From: a virus
IMG/VR virus record: IMGVR_UViG_3300021404_000034
Coordinates: 1 to 31,807 of that record
Length of the DNA: 31,807 bases
Direction: 5' to 3' (one strand)
Shown: in pieces, positions 22,260 to 28,009 of the stretch
Layout of the letters: every line of letters begins with the position of its first letter
Position numbering within the stretch: position 1 is the stretch's first letter
The notes under the pieces: model-generated
The model's database searches: none
What the model was told of the DNA's origin: nothing
What the model saw: only the letters and a program-made list of their open reading frames with translations
Made by a program: the position numbers and the translations under genes

Positions 22260-22558
22260 TTCTCTTCTGCTCCTCCTAGATAAGCTTCATCAATAGCAGC
22301 GTTATCCGCCGCCCATTGCGCAGCAGCTTCAGCGAGGGATACGATCTGCTCCCGTGAAGGGAGCAGACCATGCCTTGTATCACTCTCGCTATTGATATAA
22401 CATTTAGGATTACCATGTTCTCCACATTCCGGGCATTCAGGACAGATGCAATCATCTGACCATTTGCCACACATTGCGCATGGTTCATCAGTCTGATTGT
22501 ATGGTGCGTTAGGATCACCCGCCGCACCGGGAGGATAAGACCACCCAAATATACCCAT
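22250..22558 (-). CDS. Cysteine-rich conserved phage protein (102 aa)
   Basis: ATG 22556-22558 preceded by AAGGCA. The N-terminal half carries GWSYPPGAAG and a dense cysteine array (CAMC, CICPECPEC, KCY), which can hold one or two zinc ions; the C-terminal half is helical. Similar GWSYPPG plus CxxC proteins are frequent in phages and often adjoin the previous type, as here. It is first in its operon, behind the promoter at 22583-22611. A perfect nine-base stem (22345-22367) lies inside the gene. Confidence 0.77.
   Translation of the reverse strand: MGIFGWSYPPGAAGDPNAPYNQTDEPCAMCGKWSDDCICPECPECGEHGNPKCYINSESDTRHGLLPSREQIVSLAEAAAQWAADNAAIDEAYLGGAEEKWP
22345..22367 (-). other. Perfect 9-bp hairpin inside the Cys-rich gene
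   Basis: TCTGCTCCC pairs with GGGAGCAGA around a five-base loop, within coding sequence for LLPSREQ. Possible RNA processing or pausing site. Confidence 0.5.
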
Positions 22559-22582
22559 TGCCTTGACATCCTTTTTCTGTTT

Positions 22583-22611
22583 AGGCTACCACCCTTGTCT
22601 ACGACTGTCAA
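22583..22611 (-). promoter_or_regulatory. Sigma70-type promoter of the Cys-rich gene
   Basis: Minus strand TTGACA (22606-22611), 17-base spacer, TAGCCT (22583-22588); the start codon follows 25 bases later. Confidence 0.7.
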
Positions 22612-22620
22612 TCCCTAAAA

Positions 22621-22938
22621 TTAGGAAGTTGTGATAGTCGTCTTCCGATTTTCGCAAGCCACATAAGCGTCGTATATACGCAGTGCAGTATTGATCAGAT
22701 TGTAATGATCGCTGAGAGCTTTAAGATCAAGACCGGCATCAAACTCAGCTTTCTCAATATCCCGATAGAACTCCACCTCCATGCAGAGGTAATCATGGCC
22801 CTCATCTGATTTGCGAATGATCATGGAGGGTTTCTCATGCAGGTTGCGATAGGTATAGACATCGACCTTCAACTCTTCGCTCGATCCTGCATAGTGGCAA
22901 CAATGCGGATTGAAGCAATCATGGCGATAGTACGGCAT
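22621..22938 (-). CDS. Hypothetical protein with N-terminal cysteines (105 aa)
   Basis: ATG 22936-22938 with GAAGGAAA upstream. The N-terminus has HDCFNPHCCHYAGS, a possible metal site, then a beta stretch (LKVDVYTYRNLHEKPSMIIRK) and helices. Function unknown. Confidence 0.68.
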   Translation of the reverse strand: MPYYRHDCFNPHCCHYAGSSEELKVDVYTYRNLHEKPSMIIRKSDEGHDYLCMEVEFYRDIEKAEFDAGLDLKALSDHYNLINTALRIYDAYVACENRKTTITTS

Positions 22939-22964
22939 CAGAATATTTCCTTCTACTGGTTGGG

Positions 22965-22982
22965 TTAACTGCTAGCAGTTAG
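22965..22982. repeat. 18-bp palindrome, copy 18
   Basis: TTAACTGCTAGCAGTTAG. It supplies the stop of the gene at 22979-23152. Confidence 0.95.
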
Positions 22983-23152
22983 TCGCGTGGATCGTTGATA
23001 TAGATATTGCGCTCATCACTTGGTTCATTCAGCAATATGGTCATCAACTCGTCCATTACCTCGCGCAACAACTCAAGATCACGCAAGGGACGTGCGCAAT
23101 CCCTTAGCGTCTGACGCAGAACGACGATACGCTTGATCTGGCTCTCTTTCAT
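22979..23152 (-). CDS. Small helical protein (57 aa)
   Basis: ATG 23150-23152 preceded by TAGGCAACAT. The longer open frame to 23230 would run through the next small gene. Entirely helical (IKRIVVLRQTLRDCARPLRD, LLREVMDELMTILL), likely a coiled-coil dimer. Stop codon in palindrome copy 18. Function unknown. Confidence 0.6.
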   Translation of the reverse strand: MKESQIKRIVVLRQTLRDCARPLRDLELLREVMDELMTILLNEPSDERNIYINDPRD

Positions 23153-23159
23153 ATGTTGC

Positions 23160-23303
23160 CTACTTAGGTTGAGGTGGTAATTTGATACAGCTAATGTTGT
23201 TATTAGCTGGTGGAAGAGGCGCAGTACCAAGCTTTATGCGGAGCTTATGGTTAGGCCACAAACCATGCTTTTTTGCCCACTTCTTGAACTCATTCTGTTT
23301 CAT
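23160..23303 (-). CDS. Small basic protein (47 aa)
   Basis: ATG 23301-23303 overlaps the upstream stop (ATGA); stop TAG 23160-23162. Product MKQNEFKKWAKKHGLWPNHK, then LRIKLGTAPLPPANNNI. A basic helical start and Pro-rich end. The coupling supports it as a gene. Function unknown. Confidence 0.6.
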   Translation of the reverse strand: MKQNEFKKWAKKHGLWPNHKLRIKLGTAPLPPANNNISCIKLPPQPK

Positions 23304-23530
23304 TTCTTTGCATCCACTAGCTGGAGGAACATAGCAGCATCACCACTCACTGCGCCACAATGCTGGAAGAACGTAGAACGGTTAAAGGATTGTGGATTGT
23401 CTTCTTGCAGCATAATGGCGAAGGCTTTCACCGTATTCAGCCAATTGTGGTGATACTCCACACTATCGCGCTTTGGCACGCGGTGCTGATAGAGGATTTT
23501 AGCGATCCTTTGGTAATCCTGCCTTGTCAT
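23300..23530 (-). CDS. Conserved small phage protein, NPQSFNRSTF type (76 aa)
   Basis: ATG 23528-23530 with AAGGATAAGAA upstream. Pattern DYQRIAKIL, W-x-x-x-V-x-x-FA-x-x-LQEDNP, SFNRSTFFQHC: I recognise this from short conserved proteins of many phages. Probably a small all-helical protein; function unknown. Confidence 0.74.
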   Translation of the reverse strand: MTRQDYQRIAKILYQHRVPKRDSVEYHHNWLNTVKAFAIMLQEDNPQSFNRSTFFQHCGAVSGDAAMFLQLVDAKK

Positions 23531-23696
23531 TTCTTATCCTTATGAACCTATCCTCCGTCTCCCATCCATTGAGCCATGCTGCGTGATATTTGCGCTGCTC
23601 TGCGGTATCTGTGCCAAAAGGGTTAGAAGTCATCGCCAATTCAGCACGTCTAGCACTCAGTCCAGCGCTGAATGCAAGATACATCTTACCTTTCAT
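23499..23696 (-). CDS. Rmf/CrpP-like small protein
   Basis: A 65-residue protein with the pattern A-x-x-AGLSAR ... NPF ... Y-x-AWLNGWE, matching ribosome modulation factor and the related CrpP fold (AG-x-x-AR ... NP ... W-x-x-GW). In bacteria RMF dimerises and silences ribosomes. A phage copy could affect host translation, but many Rmf/CrpP-fold proteins have unknown roles. ATG 23694-23696 overlaps the upstream stop (ATGA), and it overlaps the next gene by 32 bases. Confidence 0.68.
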   Translation of the reverse strand: MKGKMYLAFSAGLSARRAELAMTSNPFGTDTAEQRKYHAAWLNGWETEDRFIRIRNDKAGLPKDR

Positions 23697-24034
23697 TCTC
23701 CTTTCTCCTTGAGCTTGGTATGAATTAACTTAATGTGATCCTTTGTCCATTGTGCCATCCTATCATAGAAGATGATATGAGGGTTGTTTTTGATTGCTTC
23801 TGCTGCTAAAGCGTATCCCTCATCAAATGGCAACGCCTCGATCTTATCCATCAGCGCATCCATTGCAACATAACCCATAGTATTATGAATAACATGCAAG
23901 CGCTCAATAATAAAACCCATGGACTTCGATACACTTTTGGTATCGTTCACCTCTAGCGCTTCAATTGCAATATGCACATTGACCTTGATATCCATTAGCG
24001 AATTATAGATAGCATCTTTGTGTTTGTTGTCCAT
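23693..24034 (-). CDS. Helical hypothetical protein (113 aa)
   Basis: ATG 24032-24034 with GGAGATAAGTA upstream. Fully helical, soluble (NSLMDIKVNVHIAIEALEVN, MGFIIERLHVIHNTMGYVAM). No known motif. First of a run of coupled small genes (23693, 23499, 23300, 23160). Confidence 0.68.
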   Translation of the reverse strand: MDNKHKDAIYNSLMDIKVNVHIAIEALEVNDTKSVSKSMGFIIERLHVIHNTMGYVAMDALMDKIEALPFDEGYALAAEAIKNNPHIIFYDRMAQWTKDHIKLIHTKLKEKGE

Positions 24035-24046
24035 TACTTATCTCCA

Positions 24047-24193
24047 TTAAGCGCCAATGAGAAGAATAACAGCGAGGATAACACCAGCTACTATCCATAC
24101 GTTATCATCCGACCCACCTAATGCAGACCCGATAAATAAAACGAGGATAGCAATACCAATGAAAGCAGCGGAAAGGTTGATAAGTGTGTCCAT
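24047..24193 (-). CDS. Small two-helix membrane protein (48 aa)
   Basis: ATG 24191-24193 chosen over an upstream GTG because the longer frame runs through the terminator stem. Two hydrophobic segments (LSAAFIGIAILVLFIGSALG and WIVAGVILAVILLIGA) joined by GSDDN. An inner-membrane protein of unknown role. Confidence 0.68.
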   Translation of the reverse strand: MDTLINLSAAFIGIAILVLFIGSALGGSDDNVWIVAGVILAVILLIGA

Positions 24194-24219
24194 TTGATTA
24201 CCTACTGGTTTGAGGATAC

Positions 24220-24250
24220 AAAAACGCCGTGGAGTGATTAGCTCCACGGC
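24220..24250 (-). terminator. Rho-independent terminator after the 24312-25415 gene
   Basis: On the minus strand a nine-base perfect stem (24226-24234 with 24242-24250), seven-base loop, then GTTTTTG. It follows the 24312-25415 gene and palindrome copy 19. Confidence 0.82.
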
Positions 24251-24253
24251 TTG

Positions 24254-24271
24254 TTAACTGCTTGCAGTTAA
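24254..24271. repeat. 18-bp palindrome, copy 19
   Basis: TTAACTGCTTGCAGTTAA, both arms perfect, between the 24312 stop and its terminator. Confidence 0.96.
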
Positions 24272-24311
24272 CTCACACAAGCTTGCGCAGTGTGAGCAAC
24301 TGAAGAGTTAA

Positions 24312-25415
24312 TCATTCTTGGTCGCCCATCTGTTGAGCTTCCACCTCTTCATCGGATACCGTCTGGTCCGCGCCATTACCCGGTGTTGCGGTAGGCGCCT
24401 TGATCACGCGCCGAGTGCGCTTCTGCTTGGCAGTTGCCGCCTTGAAGCGGTTAGCATTGCCGGGATCGAGATCATTGAACGCATAATCTTGCAGCGTCTG
24501 GATGATATCCACAAGTTGCTGATCCTTGATACCGACGAACCCACCCTTGCCGCTTTTAGACGGCGTTTTGCCGTCACGCGCCAAGTTGAGCTTCTTGTAA
24601 GCTTCAACCAACGCCGTAATGGCGTCGTCATTGAACACCTTGTCCTTCTTGAGCAAGGACTTGAAGATCTCATCCTCGTCCATAAGAGGCGCAGACCCGC
24701 CACCCTTGCCGTCCCGATCCAATTGCTCGCGCACAACATCGGCAAGAAACTCAAATGTGCCGCGAAGGTTCTTCATCGACTTCTTGATATCGGGAGAGGC
24801 GGTTTTCTCCTCGATAACGTCGATCACCTCCCCGAACCACTGTTGTGCGTCGCTCTTATGGTTCATGCCGAGGCAGATAATATTGCGATACTTCGCGACG
24901 TTCGAGTTGAAGTCGGTCGAAGAGACATCGATTGGCTTGCTGTCCTTGTTGGGCATACGGAACAGCTTGTACATTTCGAGCGCATCATCCTGCTTCATGC
25001 CATTGGGCAATTCAGCGTAAGCAAATGCGTCGATCACAGTCCCTTCGAGCAGCTTTTCAGCCAATCCAAGGGTAGAAACCGCAGCCCCTTGGTAAGCGCG
25101 ACCAAGCTTGCGAATTTCGTTGATATAGAACTTGCGCTTATCCGCGATGGACGAGCGCTGATTGACGCCAGTACCGGCACCAACCAAGTCCTCATCCACC
25201 TCCACCTCCCCATTAGGGATTGGAGCATCAGGAAGAGGCATCACGTTTTCTGTAGTATAAGTTTGTTCAGCCATAGGTGGAGTGCTTTCTTGAGTTGTAT
25301 CTGCGCCCTCTTGCGCTAGACCTGCAAGCACCTCGCTCGCAGATGTATTTTCAACGGGGGTGGGAGCAACATTGTTCCCATTACCCAGATTAACCTTACG
25401 CTTGCCTTGTGCCAT
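24312..25415 (-). CDS. Hypothetical protein (367 aa), own promoter and terminator
   Basis: Start ATG 25413-25415 with AAAGGCAAACAACT upstream; the frame extends to 25496 without a better start. Disordered Thr/Glu-rich N-terminus, a helical core (ADKRKFYINEIRKLGRAYQG, MYKLFRMPNKDSKP, MKNLRGTFEFLADVVREQLD) and a basic then acidic tail. No recognised domain. It is a single-gene unit flanked by a palindrome-containing promoter (25505-25533) and a strong terminator, which suggests high, regulated expression. A DNA-binding or virion protein are both possible. Confidence 0.75.
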   Translation of the reverse strand: MAQGKRKVNLGNGNNVAPTPVENTSASEVLAGLAQEGADTTQESTPPMAEQTYTTENVMPLPDAPIPNGEVEVDEDLVGAGTGVNQRSSIADKRKFYINEIRKLGRAYQGAAVSTLGLAEKLLEGTVIDAFAYAELPNGMKQDDALEMYKLFRMPNKDSKPIDVSSTDFNSNVAKYRNIICLGMNHKSDAQQWFGEVIDVIEEKTASPDIKKSMKNLRGTFEFLADVVREQLDRDGKGGGSAPLMDEDEIFKSLLKKDKVFNDDAITALVEAYKKLNLARDGKTPSKSGKGGFVGIKDQQLVDIIQTLQDYAFNDLDPGNANRFKAATAKQKRTRRVIKAPTATPGNGADQTVSDEEVEAQQMGDQE

Positions 25416-25463
25416 AGTTGTTTGCCTTTCATTATACGTACAGATGCTGGGTGCGTCACCACC

Positions 25464-25469
25464 TGTCAA
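25464..25469 (-). promoter_or_regulatory. Extra TTGACA box in the 24312 gene leader
   Basis: The minus strand reads CTTGACAGGTGGTGACG, the same CTTGACAGG-N3-TGACG block as at 12785 and 20459. No good -10 stands 16-18 bases after it; a perfect TATAAT occurs 27 bases on (25431-25436), 17 bases after GTGACG. A second promoter or a regulator site. Confidence 0.45.
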
Positions 25470-25504
25470 GTTAATTTGTAGTATACTATCCTGCACCAGC
25501 CCAT

Positions 25505-25533
25505 AGTTTAACTGCTGGCAGTGAGCAAGTCAA
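25505..25533 (-). promoter_or_regulatory. Promoter with palindrome in its spacer
   Basis: Minus strand TTGACT (25528-25533), exactly 17 bases, TAAACT (25505-25510). Palindrome copy 20 fills the spacer and reaches into the -10, the classic position of an operator. It would drive the gene at 24312-25415. Confidence 0.65.
25508..25525. repeat. 18-bp palindrome, copy 20
   Basis: TTAACTGCTGGCAGTGAG, between -35 and -10 of the promoter at 25505-25533. Confidence 0.93.
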
Positions 25534-25625
25534 CTAACCAGCGGTTGCAAAATCGTTCGGCTGACCCGAAATTTCGCACGCGGCGGTTGCACGGTTCGCG
25601 TGAAAAACCGAAAAATAGTATGGTG

Positions 25626-25874
25626 CTATAACCTTTTACCTATCCCGCAATTGACGGATTGGATAATAATACCAGCCCGTGCGATTTCTATTGGATCTTT
25701 ACTGTGCAATAATAGGTCCACCTCCTTGTCACATAGCAACACTTCCGCTCGATCTTGAGTTAAAACTGGTAGTGCTGGTGTAGGTATGCTAATTGATACG
25801 GTGTGGTGTGATAAATACAACCACACAACCACCCCGGCACAAAGCACCAACAGCGCAAACGTTCCCGATTTCAT
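25626..25874 (-). CDS. Small membrane-anchored protein (82 aa)
   Basis: ATG 25872-25874 with AAGGAACACAACA upstream. N-terminal helix (residues 5-21, TFALLVLCAGVVVWLYL) as signal anchor, then a periplasmic part with LLCDKEVDLLLHSKDPIEIARAGI and a second cysteine, which may form a disulfide. This CDKEVDLLL-type protein is familiar from phages of alphaproteobacteria. Function unknown. Confidence 0.72.
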   Translation of the reverse strand: MKSGTFALLVLCAGVVVWLYLSHHTVSISIPTPALPVLTQDRAEVLLCDKEVDLLLHSKDPIEIARAGIIIQSVNCGIGKRL

Positions 25875-25886
25875 TGTTGTGTTCCT

Positions 25887-26093
25887 TTATTTGCTTGAAC
25901 GTAATTCCTTCCACTCTTCTGGTGATAAGCGTTCTTCATACCAACAAGTAAGCCGCTCTACATCTTTGTATAATTCAAAGGTTGCGTTTTTATCTTCTGG
26001 AGTTTGATCCATCTTAGTTTCTAATGATTGTAATTGGCTTATAGCTTCTAAAGCTTGATATGCCAGTTTTACAGCTTTTAGATTATTGCCCAT
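25887..26093 (-). CDS. Small helical protein (68 aa)
   Basis: ATG 26091-26093 preceded by GGGGGCGATC; alternatives at 26105 and 26168 lack a ribosome site. Helical coiled-coil sequence (AVKLAYQALEAISQLQSLET, DVERLTCWYEERLSPEEWKE). It overlaps the upstream gene by 11 bases. Function unknown. Confidence 0.65.
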   Translation of the reverse strand: MGNNLKAVKLAYQALEAISQLQSLETKMDQTPEDKNATFELYKDVERLTCWYEERLSPEEWKELRSSK

Positions 26094-26301
26094 GATCGCC
26101 CCCATTAACTGCTTGCAGTGAAGGTTCTGCCGTCGAGTTGAAAGTATTCGTAAGCTCAGTTGCGGCAAGAAAAAGAAAGTTGTTTAGTTCTCTCTGCCGA
26201 TCTGTTTTACATTGATATGAAAGACGCTTAATTTCGTCGTTGAGACGTTCGCAGATTTTACGTGGATCTGCATGTTTACGTAGATATTCACCTTGAGGCA
26301 T
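26083..26301 (-). CDS. First gene of the leftward block (72 aa)
   Basis: ATG 26299-26301 with GGAGATCAAGTT upstream. Soluble and helical (YLRKHADPRKICERLNDEIK, RQRELNNFLFLAATELTNTF). Palindrome copy 21 is inside near the 3' end, read as PSLQAVN. It is the gene nearest the divergent control region and so probably among the first expressed. Function unknown. Confidence 0.66.
   Translation of the reverse strand: MPQGEYLRKHADPRKICERLNDEIKRLSYQCKTDRQRELNNFLFLAATELTNTFNSTAEPSLQAVNGGDHGQ
26105..26122. repeat. 18-bp palindrome, copy 21 (in gene)
   Basis: TTAACTGCTTGCAGTGAA, near the 3' end of the gene at 26083-26301, translated SLQAVN. Confidence 0.93.
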
Positions 26302-26370
26302 AACTTGATCTCCAACATTTAAGTTTAGGTTGATGCAAACATCAAACTTTAATGTTTGTGTTCAACGTTG

Positions 26371-26393
26371 ACATCATTATACCACAATGATGT
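26371..26393 (-). promoter_or_regulatory. Leftward early promoter (-10) inside an operator-like inverted repeat
   Basis: ACATCATT and AATGATGT form a perfect 8-base inverted repeat with a seven-base centre. On the minus strand the same bases give TGGTATAAT, an extended -10 (26376-26384), with a poor -35. The repeat overlaps the -10, as expected of an operator. It drives the gene at 26301. Confidence 0.6.
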
Positions 26394-26435
26394 TTAAATT
26401 AAGGAAAAATTACGTCAACATTAAGGCATTTCGGC

Positions 26436-26453
26436 TTAACTGCTAGCAGTCAA
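26436..26453. repeat. 18-bp palindrome, copy 22
   Basis: TTAACTGCTAGCAGTCAA, in the divergent region next to the iteron cluster. Confidence 0.95.
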
Positions 26454-26478
26454 CGACGCGACGGCCCGCCGCTAGCGA

Positions 26479-26690
26479 TTATTAGATCTTATTAGATAAG
26501 GTGAGCATCCTATTGTAAGTCATTGAAATCGTTGATAAATCTAATTACAAACTCTTATTAGATGGGTTTTCAAAAATTAAAGAGATAAGTATAGAGAGGT
26601 TTATGTCAACTTGACGTTTGGGTTCTGCCTTAAAAATGGATTACTCCAGTATATAGGAAAGTGTAAAATCTAATATCTAATAACTAATAA
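26479..26690. repeat. TTATTAGAT iteron cluster
   Basis: TTATTAGAT occurs at 26479-26487, 26489-26497 and 26555-26563 on the plus strand and exactly at 26675-26683 on the minus strand. Close variants in inverted orientation are at 26539-26547, 26668-26676 and 26682-26690. The first two are 10 bases apart, one helix turn. The layout resembles origin iterons or a multi-site operator. Confidence 0.65.
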
Positions 26691-26705
26691 GAAGCTATCT
26701 ATATT

Positions 26706-26731
26706 TAACATTAACGATAACATTAATGTTA
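26706..26731. repeat. TAACATTAA direct repeats and 14-bp palindrome
   Basis: TAACATTAA at 26706-26714 and 26718-26726; the second is part of the perfect palindrome TAACATTAATGTTA (26718-26731). Likely protein-binding site. Confidence 0.55.
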
Positions 26732-26809
26732 TTTTCTTGCCATGTATCTCCCCGCCGCTTGCCAGCGCGGCCAGCGAGCCGCAGCCCTCTAACCTAGTAG
26801 AGAAATCAA

Positions 26810-27016
26810 ATGGAAGACTATGTGAGCAAGAACGTCGAGTATCGTGGTTATTTCATTCTGTACGCTGACCACGTGATTGGTTCATTTACTCGCGGTGAAG
26901 CTTACTGCTACGCTGCAAATATACTCGATTTGGATACAAACCAATACAGGGTTATATCCGATAGGGTTGCGCAGCAAGAGTATATACACCTCCCGTTTAT
27001 CTCGGCAACGCACTAA
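26810..27016 (+). CDS. Hypothetical protein (68 aa), first rightward gene
   Basis: ATG 26810 after TAGTAGAGAAATCAA. Sequence VEYRGYFILYADHVIGSFTR then EAYCYAANILDLDTN suggests a compact alpha/beta protein. The TAA stop (27014-27016) is part of palindrome copy 23. Function unknown; nearest plus-strand gene to the control region. Confidence 0.65.
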   Translation: MEDYVSKNVEYRGYFILYADHVIGSFTRGEAYCYAANILDLDTNQYRVISDRVAQQEYIHLPFISATH

Positions 27017-27030
27017 CTGCTAGCAGTTAA
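27013..27030. repeat. 18-bp palindrome, copy 23
   Basis: CTAACTGCTAGCAGTTAA, inner 16 bases perfectly palindromic. It supplies the stop of the gene 26810-27016. Confidence 0.96.
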
Positions 27031-27036
27031 CCGATA

Positions 27037-27068
27037 CCAAGCGGCGGCCAAAATTCCCCGCCGCTTGG
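27037..27068 (+). other. 11-bp hairpin between small rightward genes
   Basis: CCAAGCGGCGG pairs perfectly with CCGCCGCTTGG over a 10-base loop. A second 6-base stem (27075-27090) follows. No T-run; probable mRNA structure ahead of the 27108 gene. Confidence 0.55.
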
Positions 27069-27107
27069 CTGGCAGGACCGATGGCGGTCCATAACGGAGT
27101 AGATCAC

Positions 27108-27401
27108 ATGGCATATGCGAACAAGGTTGCTAAGGGCGATTGGACGGAAGTTGATACCACGACGCTTCCCGCCCAACTGTCGAAGCCCTACAGCGAGTAT
27201 CTGGCCGCACGGAAGCTCGCAGCCGACAAACGCGAAGCGTTTGAGGCGGTGTTCAAGACGGCCCTAAAGGGCCGTGTTCCAGCCGGTTCCAAGGCGGTGT
27301 TCGGATACAACTTCGGCAAGTTGTCCATGGCTATCGTCCCTGATGACGACAAGCCGAAGGCTTCCGCCAAAGCGGTATCGTTCAACGCTCTTACGAAGTA
27401 A
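27108..27401 (+). CDS. Small protein (97 aa), probably abundant
   Basis: ATG 27108 preceded by CGGAGTAGATCAC; an ATG at 27081 lies inside a hairpin and is less likely. Helical N-terminal half (LSKPYSEYLAARKLAADKRE) then GYNFGKLSMAIVPDDDK and a basic end. GC-rich codon use and the strong flanking stems suggest good expression. Function unknown. Confidence 0.72.
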   Translation: MAYANKVAKGDWTEVDTTTLPAQLSKPYSEYLAARKLAADKREAFEAVFKTALKGRVPAGSKAVFGYNFGKLSMAIVPDDDKPKASAKAVSFNALTK

Positions 27402-27700
27402 GAGCGACACACTAGGTCCAGAGCCCCACCATGGGCTCTGGACCATTCAATGTACCAGCGCGGGCGGCGCTTAGGTAGTCGTGCAATAGACCTGGCCCTC
27501 AAAACCCTTTCATACATATAAACACAGTACTATCACACAACCATCACAAAAGCGTCATGTGTCAGTCATACGAACATCAGTGAACAGCCCGTGTACGAAT
27601 CAGGAACATTTCGCAAACGCAATGCGTTTGTTTCTGAATAAGAGAAAGTCAACCCCTCTTTCCAGAATTTTTGGGGGTGAATTTTTCTGAAAAAACATAC
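27402..27700. other. Gene-free stretch with hairpin and palindrome
   Basis: No plausible gene on either strand. It holds the 12-bp hairpin at 27415-27444 and a 17-base palindrome at 27614-27630 (CAAACGCA-A-TGCGTTTG), and leads into the promoter at 27701. Confidence 0.5.
27415..27444 (+). terminator. Perfect 12-bp hairpin after the 27108 gene
   Basis: GGTCCAGAGCCC pairs with GGGCTCTGGACC around a six-base loop, 13 bases after the stop. Without a T-run it may be an RNA-end stabiliser or factor-dependent terminator. Confidence 0.5.
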
Positions 27701-27736
27701 TTGACATATCCCATCAGATATAGTAAATATGGGATA
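27701..27736 (+). promoter_or_regulatory. Rightward promoter with operator-like inverted repeat
   Basis: TTGACA (27701-27706), 17-base spacer, TAAATA (27724-27729), with an upstream A-run as in two leftward promoters. TATCCCAT (27707-27714) and ATGGGATA (27729-27736) form a perfect 8-base inverted repeat covering spacer and -10: a likely repressor site. A terminator starts about 30 bases after the predicted RNA start. Confidence 0.7.
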
Positions 27737-27807
27737 CGGGGTCACGGCCCACGTAAACCTCGTTTTTAGCCCTCCCCGTTTCATTGCCTTGGCGGGGAGG
27801 GCTTTTT
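27737..27807 (+). ncRNA. Predicted short transcript between promoter and terminator
   Basis: The promoter at 27701-27729 and the terminator at 27768-27807 enclose about 70 bases with no reading frame. The product would be a small RNA or an aborted late leader, similar in arrangement to the phage lambda pR' leader and its tR' terminator. Inferred only from the two signals. Confidence 0.45.
27768..27807 (+). terminator. Strong Rho-independent terminator before terminase
   Basis: AGCCCTCCCCG (27768-27778) pairs perfectly with CGGGGAGGGCT (27793-27803), then a TTTTCTT run. Palindrome copy 24 follows at once. Confidence 0.9.
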
Positions 27808-27808
27808 C

Positions 27809-27826
27809 TTAACTGCTGGCAGTTAA
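27809..27826. repeat. 18-bp palindrome, copy 24
   Basis: TTAACTGCTGGCAGTTAA, both arms perfect, immediately after the terminator and four bases before a small start codon. Confidence 0.96.
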
Positions 27827-27830
27827 CGAA

Positions 27831-27920
27831 ATGAGGTTCGATCCGCTGATTATCCTAGCAATTGCATTCTCGATTGCTTATGGTGGTCAGATTATCATAT
27901 ACTTGTTTGGGCTACATTAG
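27831..27920 (+). CDS. Possible 29-aa membrane peptide
   Basis: ATG 27831 to TAG 27918-27920. Product is one hydrophobic helix (DPLIILAIAFSIAYGGQIII). No ribosome site; palindrome copy 24 stands there instead, as at 2804 and 12444. Real but small, or chance. Confidence 0.35.
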   Translation: MRFDPLIILAIAFSIAYGGQIIIYLFGLH

Positions 27921-27962
27921 TTCTTTTCTGTTGCCATGCGTAGCGTGTGTGCGTTCTAAGTG

Positions 27963-27990
27963 TAGCATGTTTGCGTACGCTTACATGCTA
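27963..27990 (+). other. Inverted repeat before terminase
   Basis: TAGCATGT and ACATGCTA flank a 12-base centre that contains the palindrome GCGTACGC. It lies 20 bases before the terminase start. Possible operator or mRNA stem. Confidence 0.4.
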
Positions 27991-28009
27991 GAGAGTTACA
28001 AGGCAACGC

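Larger units (their letters stand above)
26302..26809. other. AT-rich divergent control region, candidate origin
   Basis: About 500 bases without a convincing gene between the leftward early and rightward blocks. It contains the early promoter and operator (26371-26393), palindrome copy 22, a TTATTAGAT iteron cluster (26479-26690), TAACATTAA direct repeats, and a GC-rich patch before the gene at 26810. Confidence 0.65.

Noticed and set aside
24318-25319. 333-residue plus-strand open frame
   Set aside because: It is antisense to the 24312-25415 gene, which has promoter, ribosome site and terminator; the antisense frame has no start signal and an implausible composition.
27566-27784. 72-residue minus-strand frame
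   Set aside because: It covers the promoter and terminator at 27701-27807 and has no ribosome site.
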